From CBDDHT01 sp965227905 (lineage in GTDB: Bacteria; Pseudomonadota; Alphaproteobacteria; Rhizobiales; Methyloligellaceae), in assembly GCA_965227905.1 (NCBI GenBank), contig OZ245780.1:2852001-2916000 (forward strand): DNA of 64,000 bases, written 5' to 3'. Below are positions 41,569-50,016 of this stretch, piece by piece (position 1 is the stretch's first letter; each line of letters begins with the position of its first letter). The notes under the pieces were generated by a model. The model was not told where the DNA came from, made no database searches, and saw nothing but the letters and a program-made list of their open reading frames with translations. Position numbers and translations under genes: made by a program.

Positions 41569-43155
41569 TTATCGGCAATAGCCCGATCGACGTTTCGCCA
41601 TGTCGAAGTGAAAGTGATCGCGATGGGCGACATCCGCTTCCGGCCCGAGGGCGGTTCCGAAGATCTCGCAGCCTTTCGCGTGTACCTCCCGTAGGAACAG
41701 CTCTTCCGGCGACTTTGGTTTTGATTTGCCTTCGGGTGGCTTTTCCGGGGGCGGAGCAATCATTCCGGTAGTGCCGGTGAACGGACTCTCGCTCTCGGTA
41801 TCTGATTTCGCAGCGCCGGCGTCGACTTTGGCAGCGGCTGCTTGAGGCGCTTCAGCGGTACGGACTACGTCGTCGGTAGATGGTACCGTTCCGCCGCCTG
41901 AAGGTGTCGGCTTTGCCTTTTTCACTTCAGGCGTCTTGACCTCGGCCGTCGCTATGGGCGTCGGTAGCCAATGCTCTTTCAGAACGATGCGCTTGCCTGC
42001 TGCCGTTTCGAATTCGGCAATGTCCAGGGCATTTGCAGATGCATGCTCGCTCAGTGGTTTGTTCGGGTCTCGGCTGCGATGTCGACAGACATAGGAAGAG
42101 ACGTTGCGGACTTTCGCTATCGGTCCGCCGAGATGAATAAGTGCCGCTGGCTGTACGACTTTTTCGAACCACCGGCTCAGGGCTGCCGCCATATCGCAGG
42201 TAACGGTGGCCGGTGGCGATATGCGCACGCTTTCCGGAGATCCGACACGTGCGACCATGATAGGGGCAGGCGCGCCGCATCGGCCTTCGCGAATAGGATC
42301 GAGTTTTTCGTAGACTACAGCCAGCCGTGAGAGCTGCTTCGTGCATTGTCGCTTGGCTGCGGCAATTTCTGCAGCTGTCCAATCCGCCACCTTCTCATCG
42401 CGCGCATGGATTGCTTTGGGTTTGTCAGGCTCGGGTTTGGTGTCGGATGTCGCCGGCAGTTTTTCCGGCGCCAAGGGCGCGGCTTGCGATGGGTTCGATG
42501 GTGCCGGCATCGGTTTTGCCGACCGTGAGGCCAACTGTTTGCGGCGCGGCTTGGCACGCGGAATCCGCAGAGTGCGTGGCCACCGAAACTTCTCTGCGCG
42601 CAGTTGTTCCGCCTCTGTCATCTCCGCCGACGCGGGGTCTGTATTCTGTGGAACAGCAGCGATTGGCGCGCTGCCGGGATTGGCTGTCTCGTCAGTCTTC
42701 GCGGCTTCGGTCGGCGCCACGCTGACTTCTGTTTCGCGATCGTCGGTCGGAGATGCCTGGAAATCGGGATCATCGGCCGCGATTGCCTCAAGCGCTGCGG
42801 CGGCTTCCTCGGCTTTCAGGCTTCTTTGCTCGCCGCGCAGGAAGCGACGCGGCGTCCGTTGGGGCAGGGGCGGCGTACGATAGGGTCTGGCAGTGTCACC
42901 GGTCACATTGGCGTTGCGTGGACGCGAGGGCGCGCGAGAGCGGCTTGGTTGGCGTGCCCGCCGTCTTGGTGGTGGCGGCGGACTGGTCAGCTGGTCGATC
43001 TCCCGAGAAAGATCATTGAGCTGGCGGCCAATGAAACGGGTCGTATCGCCCAGGATCTCTCCGAGACTCTGCGCACGAACGGTTGCCGGCCAAATAGTCA
43101 AGAGTAACGCGGCCGAGAGTGAAAACCTTATGATCATGAAGCTATTGGACCGCAT
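41569..43155 (-). CDS. Secreted extensin-like family protein with long disordered regions
   Basis: 528 residues from the ATG at 43155; an ATG at 43137 is also possible, and both give a signal peptide (cleavage after ATVRAQ). Residues about 30-270 are low-complexity, rich in Pro, Ala, Glu and Arg. The extensin-like domain begins near 275 (CTKQLSRLAVVYEKLDPI, EGRCGAPAPIM, SYVCRHRSRDPNKPLSEHASANALDI) and ends at the C terminus (LREVHAKGCEIFGT, DVAHRDHFHFDMAKRRSGYCR). An 85-residue Pro/Lys/Ala-rich insertion separates these two halves. The family is periplasmic with conserved His/Asp resembling peptidases of the cell wall, but the activity is not established. Confidence 0.82.
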   Translation of the reverse strand: MRSNSFMIIRFSLSAALLLTIWPATVRAQSLGEILGDTTRFIGRQLNDLSREIDQLTSPPPPPRRRARQPSRSRAPSRPRNANVTGDTARPYRTPPLPQRTPRRFLRGEQRSLKAEEAAAALEAIAADDPDFQASPTDDRETEVSVAPTEAAKTDETANPGSAPIAAVPQNTDPASAEMTEAEQLRAEKFRWPRTLRIPRAKPRRKQLASRSAKPMPAPSNPSQAAPLAPEKLPATSDTKPEPDKPKAIHARDEKVADWTAAEIAAAKRQCTKQLSRLAVVYEKLDPIREGRCGAPAPIMVARVGSPESVRISPPATVTCDMAAALSRWFEKVVQPAALIHLGGPIAKVRNVSSYVCRHRSRDPNKPLSEHASANALDIAEFETAAGKRIVLKEHWLPTPIATAEVKTPEVKKAKPTPSGGGTVPSTDDVVRTAEAPQAAAAKVDAGAAKSDTESESPFTGTTGMIAPPPEKPPEGKSKPKSPEELFLREVHAKGCEIFGTALGPEADVAHRDHFHFDMAKRRSGYCR

Positions 43156-43254
43156 AAAGTTGGCCAAGACTAGGCAAAATCGCGCTGTTCGAACTTGTGC
43201 TTTGAGTCCCGCATCGTATAGGTCTGGCGACGACATGTTTGGATGGGGTGGTGA

Positions 43255-44352
43255 ATGAGTATCGACGAGTCGGTGCGTATCAATGCGCCCACGGGTATGA
43301 GGCTCGAAAAAGTCGAGCGTGCAGGGTGCGTCACTCTGGACCGTCCTAAAGCGCTCAACGCTCTCACATATGAGATGTTCGACGCGCTGGAGACACAATA
43401 TCTGGCATGGTCAGACGATCCCGACATCTATGGGATCGTTATGGAATCGACCAATAGCCGGGCTTTTTCCGCTGGTGGCGACATCCGGGCCCTGTACGAC
43501 TGGCGGGAACAGGGGGAAATCGACAAAATTCTGGAACTCTATGGGAGCGAGTACCAGCACAATTACACCCTCGATCGGTTTACGAAGCCGCATGTACCCC
43601 TGGTGAACGGTATCGTGATGGGTGGCGGCGTTGGCATTTGCCTCTATGGAACCCACTTCGTGGCCGGCGAGGGCTTACGATTTGCCATGCCCGAAGTCGG
43701 TATTGGGTTCTTTCCCGATATCGGCGCCACGTATTTCCTGCCGCGACTACCCGGAGAAACGGGGCTTTATCTGGCTTTGACCGGACGAAGTATCGATCGT
43801 GCCGACGCGTTTTATCTCGAGATTGCGACCCATTGTTTGGATGCCGAGCATTTCCCTGCCATTCGTGAGGCCATGACAGAGGGTGAGCCGATTGACGATG
43901 TCCTGGCGGCTCTTCACCGCGATCCCGGTCCATCTTCCATTGAAGCTCTCCAGCCGACTATCAGTCGCCTGTTTGGTGTTGAATCGGTCGAAGCTGTGCT
44001 GGAGGGGCTTGATGCGGAGACAGGTGAATTCTCCGAATGGGCGGGCAATGTCGCAGCCGAAATTCGCAGTAAATCTCCGACTTCGCTCAAAGTCGCTTTC
44101 CGGCAGATGCGCGAGGGAGGGGCGATGAGTTTGGGTCAGGCACTCAAGCTTGAATATCGGCTGGCGCATCGATTCATTACCGGAGACGAATTCTACGAGG
44201 GTGTTCGTGCGGCATTGGTCGACAAGGATCAATCGCCGAACTGGTCGCCTGCGAAGCTGGATGCTGTAACGCCGCAGATGGTCGACGCTTATTTCGAACC
44301 CCTGGAAACCGGCGAGCTTGAGCTCGTGAACCAATTCAAACAGCCGGAATAA
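43255..44352 (+). CDS. 3-Hydroxyisobutyryl-CoA hydrolase (enoyl-CoA hydratase family)
   Basis: 365 residues, the length of HIBYL-CoA hydrolase and longer than crotonases. Hydrolyses 3-hydroxyisobutyryl-CoA in valine catabolism. Crotonase fold: LDRPKALNALTYEMF, AFSAGGDIRALYDW (oxyanion hole), VNGIVMGGGVGICLYG, and FAMPEVGIGFFPDIGATYFLPRLPG, whose Glu and Asp match the HIBCH-specific catalytic pair. The C-terminal FRQMREGGAMSLGQALKLEYR and DFYEGVRAALVDKDQ-like segments are typical too. 3-Hydroxyisobutyrate dehydrogenase follows, so the product is oxidised next; mmsA is not in the window. Confidence 0.9.
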   Translation: MSIDESVRINAPTGMRLEKVERAGCVTLDRPKALNALTYEMFDALETQYLAWSDDPDIYGIVMESTNSRAFSAGGDIRALYDWREQGEIDKILELYGSEYQHNYTLDRFTKPHVPLVNGIVMGGGVGICLYGTHFVAGEGLRFAMPEVGIGFFPDIGATYFLPRLPGETGLYLALTGRSIDRADAFYLEIATHCLDAEHFPAIREAMTEGEPIDDVLAALHRDPGPSSIEALQPTISRLFGVESVEAVLEGLDAETGEFSEWAGNVAAEIRSKSPTSLKVAFRQMREGGAMSLGQALKLEYRLAHRFITGDEFYEGVRAALVDKDQSPNWSPAKLDAVTPQMVDAYFEPLETGELELVNQFKQPE

Positions 44353-44441
44353 GTGCGTTTCGGCGCAAATGACGCCTTGAAAACACTGGAGCGCAGTATT
44401 GCGGCGTAATCCGGCGACGATACAGAAAAAGGGAGATTGCA

Positions 44442-45344
44442 ATGGCGCGGATCGGCTTTGTCGGCCTCGGTAATATGGGCGGTCCGATGGCCGCAAACCT
44501 CGTTCGGGCCGGCCATGATGTGGTTGCCTTTGACATGGCTCCGGATGCCCTTCAATCGGCAGAAGCAGCCGGCTGCAGGACGGTCACGCGAGGGGTCGAG
44601 ATTGCGGAAGGTGCCGAGATCATTGTCACGATGCTGCCTGCAGGTGCACATGTTCGCGAGGTCTATATGGGACAGGACGGGCTCATCGCCGCTTCAGCAC
44701 CGGGCACACTGATGATCGATTGTTCGACCATTGATGTTGCGACTGCACGCGAGGTCTCGGTGGCGGCTGGTCAGGCCGGTCTGGCAATGATCGACGCGCC
44801 GGTATCGGGTGGCGTGACTGGCGCCGACGCCGGTACGCTGACATTCATGGTCGGTGGAGAAGCAGACGCCTTTGATCGCGCAAAACCCTATTTGGACGTG
44901 ATGGGCAAGACGATTGTCCATGCAGGCGGGGCGGGCAACGGTCAGGCCGCGAAGATCTGTAACAATATGGTGCTCGGCATTTCGATGATTGGCGTTTGCG
45001 AGGCCTTTGTCCTTGCCGACAAGCTTGGACTGGATCATCAGAAGCTGTTCGATATCGCATCCACGGCGTCCGGGCAGTGTTGGTCTCTGACAACCTATTG
45101 CCCGGTTCCGGGCCCGGTGCCGACTTCGCCTGCCAATCGCGACTATGCACCCGGCTTTACAGCCGAAATGATGCTGAAAGACCTCAAGCTTGCGCAAAGT
45201 GCTGCCGGTGACTTCGGTGCCGAGACCCCGCTCGGCGCAGAAGCCGCTGCATTGTTTGGGCAGTTCGTGGATGCCGGCTCGGGAGAGGTGGACTTCTCCG
45301 GCATCATCAAAATGCTCCGCGAAAAGGCGAATACAGCCTCGTAA
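44442..45344 (+). CDS. mmsB: 3-Hydroxyisobutyrate dehydrogenase
   Basis: 300 residues, with AAAGGGAG seven bases upstream. Oxidises 3-hydroxyisobutyrate to methylmalonate semialdehyde with NAD+. N-terminal Rossmann motif FVGLGNMGGPMA (about 6-17); substrate-binding APVSGGVTGADAGTLTFMVGG; the catalytic Lys in GNGQAAKICNNMVLG; the C-terminal helical domain with GFTAEMMLKDLKLA. All marks of the beta-hydroxyacid dehydrogenase family are present, with the MmsB-specific VSGGVTGAD. It works directly after the upstream HIBYL-CoA hydrolase (89-base gap) in valine breakdown. Confidence 0.93.
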   Translation: MARIGFVGLGNMGGPMAANLVRAGHDVVAFDMAPDALQSAEAAGCRTVTRGVEIAEGAEIIVTMLPAGAHVREVYMGQDGLIAASAPGTLMIDCSTIDVATAREVSVAAGQAGLAMIDAPVSGGVTGADAGTLTFMVGGEADAFDRAKPYLDVMGKTIVHAGGAGNGQAAKICNNMVLGISMIGVCEAFVLADKLGLDHQKLFDIASTASGQCWSLTTYCPVPGPVPTSPANRDYAPGFTAEMMLKDLKLAQSAAGDFGAETPLGAEAAALFGQFVDAGSGEVDFSGIIKMLREKANTAS

Positions 45345-45450
45345 AAAATCGGGCGCGGTAAGAAAAACAAATTATCAACAGCGTATTCACGAATATTTAA
45401 GCCTCTCTTTTAAGGGGATTTTAGGTTGCGTCCCGTACTGTCGCTTTCAA

Positions 45451-45465
45451 GAGGCGAAAAACAAA
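45451..45465 (+). promoter_or_regulatory. Candidate LdtR operator, upstream of ldtR
   Basis: GAGGCGAAAAACAAA lies 19 bases before the ldtR start. The same pattern GAGGC-N3-AAACAAA occurs inverted upstream of the L,D-transpeptidase gene at 46205-46219. The repetition is visible; binding by LdtR is inferred from the known regulation of ldt by LdtR. Confidence 0.4.
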
Positions 45466-45484
45466 CAAATAAAAGAGGCAGGAG

Positions 45485-45994
45485 ATGGGACTCGCGTTAG
45501 ACTTACGACAAGACGACGCGCCCGAAGACCAGAGTGGTCTGAAAGGCGAATACATGAAGTCGTTGCGTATGATCGAACTGCTACACCGACTTCTTCTAGA
45601 TGTTATTAAAGATGAGTTCGAGCGCATTGGTCGCTCGGATATCAATAGCGTTCAGGCACTGCTCTTGTTCAATATTGGTGATTCAGAGCTGACAGCCGGT
45701 GAATTGCGGAGCCGTGGCTACTATCTTGGCTCAAACGTGTCGTACAACCTGAAGAAGTTGGTCGATGCCGGTTACATTCATCATGAACGCTCATCCGCTG
45801 ACCGCCGTTCCGTGCGCGTTCGCTTGACCGAAACCGGCCGAGAGATCGCAAATGTGGTCGATGGCCTTTACGAGCGGCAGCTTGGATCAATCGAGCAGGT
45901 TGGCGGTTTGGCCGAGGATGATCTGGACGCTCTCAACAAGAGTTTGATGCGTCTTGAGCGTTTTTGGTCCGATCAGGTTCGTTACCGTCTGTAA
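45485..45994 (+). CDS. ldtR: MarR-family regulator LdtR
   Basis: 169 residues, with AGGAG just before the ATG. MarR winged helix: INSVQALLLFNIGDSELTAGELRSRGYYLGSN, cut here in pieces, and YNLKKLVDAGYIHHERSSADRRSVRVRLTETG, whose DRR wing is typical. The long N-terminal helix (YMKSLRMIELLHRLLLDVIKDEF) is the dimer interface. The RGYYLGSNVSYNLKKLV recognition-helix segment is diagnostic for LdtR, which in Rhizobiales, including Liberibacter, controls an L,D-transpeptidase gene. Such a gene is 307 bases downstream, which strongly supports the name. Confidence 0.88.
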   Translation: MGLALDLRQDDAPEDQSGLKGEYMKSLRMIELLHRLLLDVIKDEFERIGRSDINSVQALLLFNIGDSELTAGELRSRGYYLGSNVSYNLKKLVDAGYIHHERSSADRRSVRVRLTETGREIANVVDGLYERQLGSIEQVGGLAEDDLDALNKSLMRLERFWSDQVRYRL

Positions 45995-46025
45995 ACAGAC
46001 CAAGATTCTCCGGAAATCAACTTCT

Positions 46026-46056
46026 GGCTCCGACCCCTCGGGATCGGAGCCTTTTT
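46026..46056 (+). terminator. Factor-independent terminator after ldtR
   Basis: GGCTCCGA (46026-46033) pairs with TCGGAGCC (46044-46051), a 10-base loop with further CC/GG pairing, followed by five T (46052-46056). It separates ldtR from the L,D-transpeptidase gene, so the latter has its own promoter. Confidence 0.8.
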
Positions 46057-46112
46057 GTTGCAAAAATACCAGCGTCAGAGGCAATTTTTGCTGAAATGGC
46101 GCGGTGTTACTG

Positions 46113-46131
46113 GTTCATGTCATCAATGAAC
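46113..46131. promoter_or_regulatory. Inverted repeat in the ldtR-ldt gap
   Basis: GTTCAT (46113-46118) and ATGAAC (46126-46131) form a perfect inverted repeat with a 7-base spacer. It could be an operator of the L,D-transpeptidase promoter. A second one, TACAGCCT (46211-46218) with AGGCTGTA (46251-46258), is nearer the gene. Confidence 0.3.
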
Positions 46132-46204
46132 GTTAGTCTGCGGCTGAACTGATTTGCAGCCTTGGCGTTACCCTATTTGTGGTGTGCCGGGCGAATGGTC
46201 GCAT

Positions 46205-46219
46205 TTTGTTTACAGCCTC
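46205..46219 (-). promoter_or_regulatory. Candidate LdtR operator, upstream of ldt
   Basis: Read on the minus strand, GAGGCTGTAAACAAA shares GAGGC-N3-AAACAAA with the site upstream of ldtR. It is 83 bases before the ldt start and overlaps one arm of the TACAGCCT/AGGCTGTA inverted repeat. Confidence 0.4.
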
Positions 46220-46301
46220 ATGAGAATTTGGACCCTATTGGGCCGGATTTAGGCTGTAGGACTCGGCACGTGTCGAAACGACCGAATCAAATGAGGCAAC
46301 G

Positions 46302-47600
46302 GTGATTTCAAGAAATTCTCGAACTGATCTGGAGAAACGTGGTTTCGTCGCTCTGGGCATTCTCATGGCAGCACTGCTGGTGGCGGTTCCCTTTGCCGAA
46401 GCGATTGCCGATTCGCCACAGGACGGTTGGTTCAGGTTCGGCAAAAAACGCGGCGGGCAGCCCTATGATCTCGCATCCGCGCGCGAGTGGCAGAACAATC
46501 CGGAACCGGGTTATCCGACGCTCTCGAAACAGAATATTGCGCCAACAAAGGCTGCGATTGCACGCTACAGGGAGATTGCCGCGAGAGGTGGGTGGCCGAA
46601 AGTTCCTTTCTCAAAACGTGATATCCGGCGCGGCTCACGCGGCAAGGCGGTTGTCCTTTTGCGTCAACGCCTGATGATCTCGGGAGATTTGCCTCCTCGC
46701 ACGTCCAATCGCCAAAAGAAATTCGATTATCATGTCGAAGAGGCGGTGAGGCGCTTTCAGATCCGCCATGGATTGACGCCGACTGGCGTTGTGAACAGGC
46801 GCACGGCTCTGGCTCTCAACGTTTCTGCATCGGCTCGGCTGGCCCAGTTGAAACGAAATCTCGGTCGTCTCGGCAGCCTGTCCCGTTCCGCATCGAACCG
46901 TTATGTGGTTGTCAACATCCCGGCGGCCCAGATCGAAGCCGTTGAAGGCGGGCAGGTCGCTTCACGCCATATTGCCGTCGTCGGCAAGCTGGACCGGCGC
47001 ACACCGGTTCTCCAAAGCCGTATCCACGAGATCAATTTTAATCCCTATTGGAATGTGCCAGTCAGCATTGTTCGCAAGGATCTGGTTCCCAAAGCCCGTC
47101 AATATGCCCGCAGCGGCAAAGACGTGCTTGAGATCTACAAGATGGAGGCGTTTGATGGCCGCGGCCGCAAACTCTCATCATCCCAGATCAATTGGTTCTC
47201 CGATGCCGTTTACAACTACCGTTACCGGCAACTGCCCTGGGAAGACAATTCCATGGGTTTCGTGAAGATCAATTTTCACAACAAGCATGCTGTCTACCTG
47301 CATGACACGCCATCAAAGAGCCTGTTCAATAGGAATTTCCGCGCCCATAGCTCGGGATGTGTCCGGGTTCAGAATGTGGAGAAGCTCGTTGGCTGGCTTC
47401 TGGATTCGAATGCCGGTTGGAGTACGAACCGTGTTCTGGAGATGAAGGAAAGCGGCGAGCGCAAGGATGTGCGCCTGAAAAAGAAAACGCCTGTTCTTCT
47501 GGCCTACGTAACCGCTTGGTCAACGCCGGACGGGATGGCCCACTTCCGCCGCGATATCTATCAGCGCGATGGCGTGGGCGTCGCTGCTGCGCAATACTGA
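46302..47600 (+). CDS. L,D-transpeptidase (YcbB/LdtP type), LdtR target
   Basis: 432 residues from the GTG at 46302 (GAGG five bases upstream). A signal peptide or anchor (about 13-36, ending in AEAIADS) sends it to the periplasm. A PG_binding-like segment lies at about 110-165 (RGSRGKAVVLLRQRLMISGDL, then AVRRFQIRHGLTPTGVVNRRT). The YkuD domain follows from about 205: VVVNIPAAQIEAVE, INFNPYWNVPVSIV, YLHDTP, and the catalytic Cys353 in RAHSSGCVRVQ, with the His just before. It crosslinks peptidoglycan by 3-3 bonds. It differs in subtype from the L,D-transpeptidase at 20.1 kb. Confidence 0.92.
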   Translation: MISRNSRTDLEKRGFVALGILMAALLVAVPFAEAIADSPQDGWFRFGKKRGGQPYDLASAREWQNNPEPGYPTLSKQNIAPTKAAIARYREIAARGGWPKVPFSKRDIRRGSRGKAVVLLRQRLMISGDLPPRTSNRQKKFDYHVEEAVRRFQIRHGLTPTGVVNRRTALALNVSASARLAQLKRNLGRLGSLSRSASNRYVVVNIPAAQIEAVEGGQVASRHIAVVGKLDRRTPVLQSRIHEINFNPYWNVPVSIVRKDLVPKARQYARSGKDVLEIYKMEAFDGRGRKLSSSQINWFSDAVYNYRYRQLPWEDNSMGFVKINFHNKHAVYLHDTPSKSLFNRNFRAHSSGCVRVQNVEKLVGWLLDSNAGWSTNRVLEMKESGERKDVRLKKKTPVLLAYVTAWSTPDGMAHFRRDIYQRDGVGVAAAQY

Positions 47601-47633
47601 TCAGGTGTCAAATGCCTGCCGCATTGATGCGCT

Positions 47634-47657
47634 GGTGTGGCGACACTTGGCCACACC
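47634..47657. other. Hairpin between ldt and hemA
   Basis: GGTGTGGC (47634-47641) pairs perfectly with GCCACACC (47650-47657) around an 8-base loop, 33 bases after the ldt stop. No T-tract follows on either strand, so it is at best a weak terminator. The remaining bases to hemA contain no other feature I can support. Confidence 0.35.
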
Positions 47658-47780
47658 GCGGTTGGAGCGGCCTAGGGGCATATTTGCGCAGACGACTGGA
47701 AACAGTCTCAACGACCGCTATAGTTGTGAGATGAAGGATTGGTCACGCGAGTCGCGCGTATGTGGCTGAATGAGGAAACT

Positions 47781-48992
47781 ATGGACTACGAGCAGAAATT
47801 CGCTGACGCCCTCGCTGTAGTGAAGCAGGAAGGCCGCTATCGCGAATTTGCAGATATTCGCAGGCAGCGTGGTTCATTTCCGACAGCCGATCACTATCGG
47901 CCGGATAGCAAGAGGCAGATCAAGGTCTGGTGCAGCAACGACTATCTGTGCATGGGGCAACACCCGCTCGTAATCGAGGCGATGCACAAGGCCATTGATG
48001 AGGCGGGCGCAGGTTCCGGCGGAACCCGAAACATCTCAGGTACGACGCACTATCATGTCGAACTGGAAGCGGAACTTGCCGATCTGCACAACAAGGAATC
48101 GGCGCTCCTCTTTACCTCCGGCTATATCGCCAACGATGCAACGCTTTCGACGTTGGTTCGACTGCTTCCCGGAGCCGTGATCTTTTCGGATGCGAAGAAC
48201 CACGCGTCCATGATCGAAGGGATCCGTCACGGACGCGGTCCGAAACGGATCTGGAAGCACAATGATCTGGTCGATCTGGAAGCACTGCTTCAGGAATATG
48301 ACCTGGATGCACCCAAGATCATTGCCTTTGAGTCCGTCTACTCCATGGATGGCGATATCTCGCCGATCGCGGAGATCTGCGATCTGGCCGACAAGTACAA
48401 TGCGATGACCTATCTCGATGAAGTGCACGCCGTCGGCATGTACGGTCAGCGCGGCGGCGGTGTGGCCGACCGCGACGGTGTCTTGGAACGGGTCGATGTC
48501 ATCGAAGGCACGCTCGCCAAGGGCTTCGGTTTGATGGGCGGCTACATTGCAGCCTCCGCCAATGCGGTTGATGCCATCAGGTCCTATGCCGCCGGATTCA
48601 TTTTCACGACGTCGCTTGCGCCCACGATTGTCGCCGGTGCGCTTGCGAGCGTCCGCCATCTCAAGGTCAGTCAGGTTGAGCGCGAACGCCATCAGGAGCG
48701 TGCTCAGGCACTCAAGGCTCGGCTCACCGCAGCAGGTCTGCCGGTGCGTAAGAATCCAAGCCACATTGTACCCGTCATGGTTGGCGATCCGGTCCGTTGC
48801 AAGGCGCTGACCGATGCTTTGCTGGACCGTTTCGGTATTTATGTGCAGCCGATCAACTACCCGACGGTCGATCGCGGGGATGAGTGCATTCGACTGACGC
48901 CAAGTCCTATGCACACGGATGAGGATATGGATCATCTCGAGCAAGCCCTGAATACACTCTGGCAGGAAATGGACTTACAACGTGCCGCGTAG
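47781..48992 (+). CDS. hemA: 5-Aminolevulinate synthase
   Basis: 403 residues from the ATG at 47781 (AGGAAA upstream). Condenses glycine and succinyl-CoA to 5-aminolevulinate with PLP, the first step of haem synthesis in alphaproteobacteria. Class II aminotransferase marks: VWCSNDYLCMGQHPLV, GAGSGGTRNISGTTHYHVELE, FTSGYIANDATL, DEVHAVGMYG, and the PLP-binding Lys in EGTLAKGFGLMGGYI. FTTSLAPTIVAGAL and the C-terminal YVQPINYPTVDRG match ALAS rather than AONS or KBL. The stop overlaps a downstream frame by 11 bases. Confidence 0.96.
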   Translation: MDYEQKFADALAVVKQEGRYREFADIRRQRGSFPTADHYRPDSKRQIKVWCSNDYLCMGQHPLVIEAMHKAIDEAGAGSGGTRNISGTTHYHVELEAELADLHNKESALLFTSGYIANDATLSTLVRLLPGAVIFSDAKNHASMIEGIRHGRGPKRIWKHNDLVDLEALLQEYDLDAPKIIAFESVYSMDGDISPIAEICDLADKYNAMTYLDEVHAVGMYGQRGGGVADRDGVLERVDVIEGTLAKGFGLMGGYIAASANAVDAIRSYAAGFIFTTSLAPTIVAGALASVRHLKVSQVERERHQERAQALKARLTAAGLPVRKNPSHIVPVMVGDPVRCKALTDALLDRFGIYVQPINYPTVDRGDECIRLTPSPMHTDEDMDHLEQALNTLWQEMDLQRAA

Positions 48993-49209
48993 TCTCCCTC
49001 GCATGCAGCCGCCTTCGGCGTCTTCGCAAACAGGCGAAGTGTACATCGAGTTTCAAAATGTCGGGAATGCGGTTCGGGTTGCTGCCGTTGACGCGGCAAC
49101 CGGGACCGAAGTTGTGATTATGGGGCCTGCCTCAGCATCACAAGATGAGCTGCAGCGCGTCGCAGTCCAAAAACTCAGGACGCAACTGGCAAAAGCGCAG
49201 AAGCGATAG
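48982..49209 (+). CDS. Small conserved alphaproteobacterial protein after hemA
   Basis: 75 residues from a GTG at 48982 that overlaps the hemA end; an ATG at 49003 would give 68 residues and is about as likely. The core GEVYIEFQNVGNAVRVAAVD, then ATGTEVVIMGPASA, is an all-beta module that I recall as a small domain of unknown function (possibly DUF6898) found near alphaproteobacterial metabolic genes, but this recall is uncertain. The rest is a short helix, RVAVQKLRTQLAKAQ. Role unknown; overlap with hemA suggests translational coupling. Confidence 0.6.
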   Translation: MPRSLPRMQPPSASSQTGEVYIEFQNVGNAVRVAAVDAATGTEVVIMGPASASQDELQRVAVQKLRTQLAKAQKR

Positions 49210-49275
49210 ACGTTTCACCAGATCGATCGGATAGCCGTTCCGGCAAAGGGTCGACGATCGGACCTGTTTCCGGCC

Positions 49276-50016
49276 TCACGCCGCCACACCCCAGGTTGCT
49301 TCCGCGAAGGCTGGATAGATATTCCGAATCTTTTGGGCGATCGGGCCTCGTAAGAGATCGCGGGTCGTTTCGTCAGGGGATGGCGTAACCGGAATGTTGC
49401 CATCTTCCGGATAGTCGAACGCGAAACCGGTCTGTTCGATAATTTCCTCAAGCGTGTGGCCTGGATGCAGGCTTGCGAGCTGGAAGCGGCCCTTGCTCTT
49501 GTCGAAGTCAAAGACGCAGCGGCTGGTAACCAAAGCATGCGGTCCGCCGGGGCGAAATACATTGGGGTCCGAGGAACCCGGTGCGCTGACGAAGTCGACC
49601 TTTTCCACCAGGGTGCGCGGCGTATGCTCCTCTCGAAAGAGGATCACCCGCGGCACGATAAAATAGAGATAGGCCGAGCCATAGGATCCTGGAAAGCGGG
49701 CTTTCGGTCGATCCGGATCGCCGATGGACACCAGGTTGATGTTGGCCTGGCCGTCGATCTGGGCACCGCCGAGGAAGAACGCATCGATACGCCCCTGCGC
49801 CGCACAATCGAAGAGTTCGCGTCCACCATCTGTAAAAACGGTACTCCGCGTATCCCCGAGGGGTGACACCCGAAGGGCGCCGCCTGACCTGTGTTGCGCC
49901 AGGAACGCCGCAGAACCGGGTATGGGCGAGGAGGCACCGACGGCGACATGAGACAGCCCTGCAAGCATGCCGGCAATCGTCTCGATCATGATCTCGGTGG
50001 TTTGAATGTCGCTCAT
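49276..50016 (-). CDS. CoA-transferase-fold protein, beta subunit
   Basis: 246 residues from the ATG at 50016, overlapping the alpha-subunit stop by 4 bases. Class I CoA-transferase beta fold: FLGGAQIDGQANINLVSIGD is the strand-loop with conserved Asn, followed by SYGSAYLYFIVPRVILFREEHT and FDFDKSKGRFQLASLHPG. In glutaconate-type enzymes the catalytic glutamate follows the first third in an E-x-G motif; the matching place here reads RVSPLGD, with no glutamate. Some pairs of this fold, such as mycobacterial IpdAB, also lack it and act as hydrolases. Transferase activity is therefore doubtful. Confidence 0.8.
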   Translation of the reverse strand: MSDIQTTEIMIETIAGMLAGLSHVAVGASSPIPGSAAFLAQHRSGGALRVSPLGDTRSTVFTDGGRELFDCAAQGRIDAFFLGGAQIDGQANINLVSIGDPDRPKARFPGSYGSAYLYFIVPRVILFREEHTPRTLVEKVDFVSAPGSSDPNVFRPGGPHALVTSRCVFDFDKSKGRFQLASLHPGHTLEEIIEQTGFAFDYPEDGNIPVTPSPDETTRDLLRGPIAQKIRNIYPAFAEATWGVAA

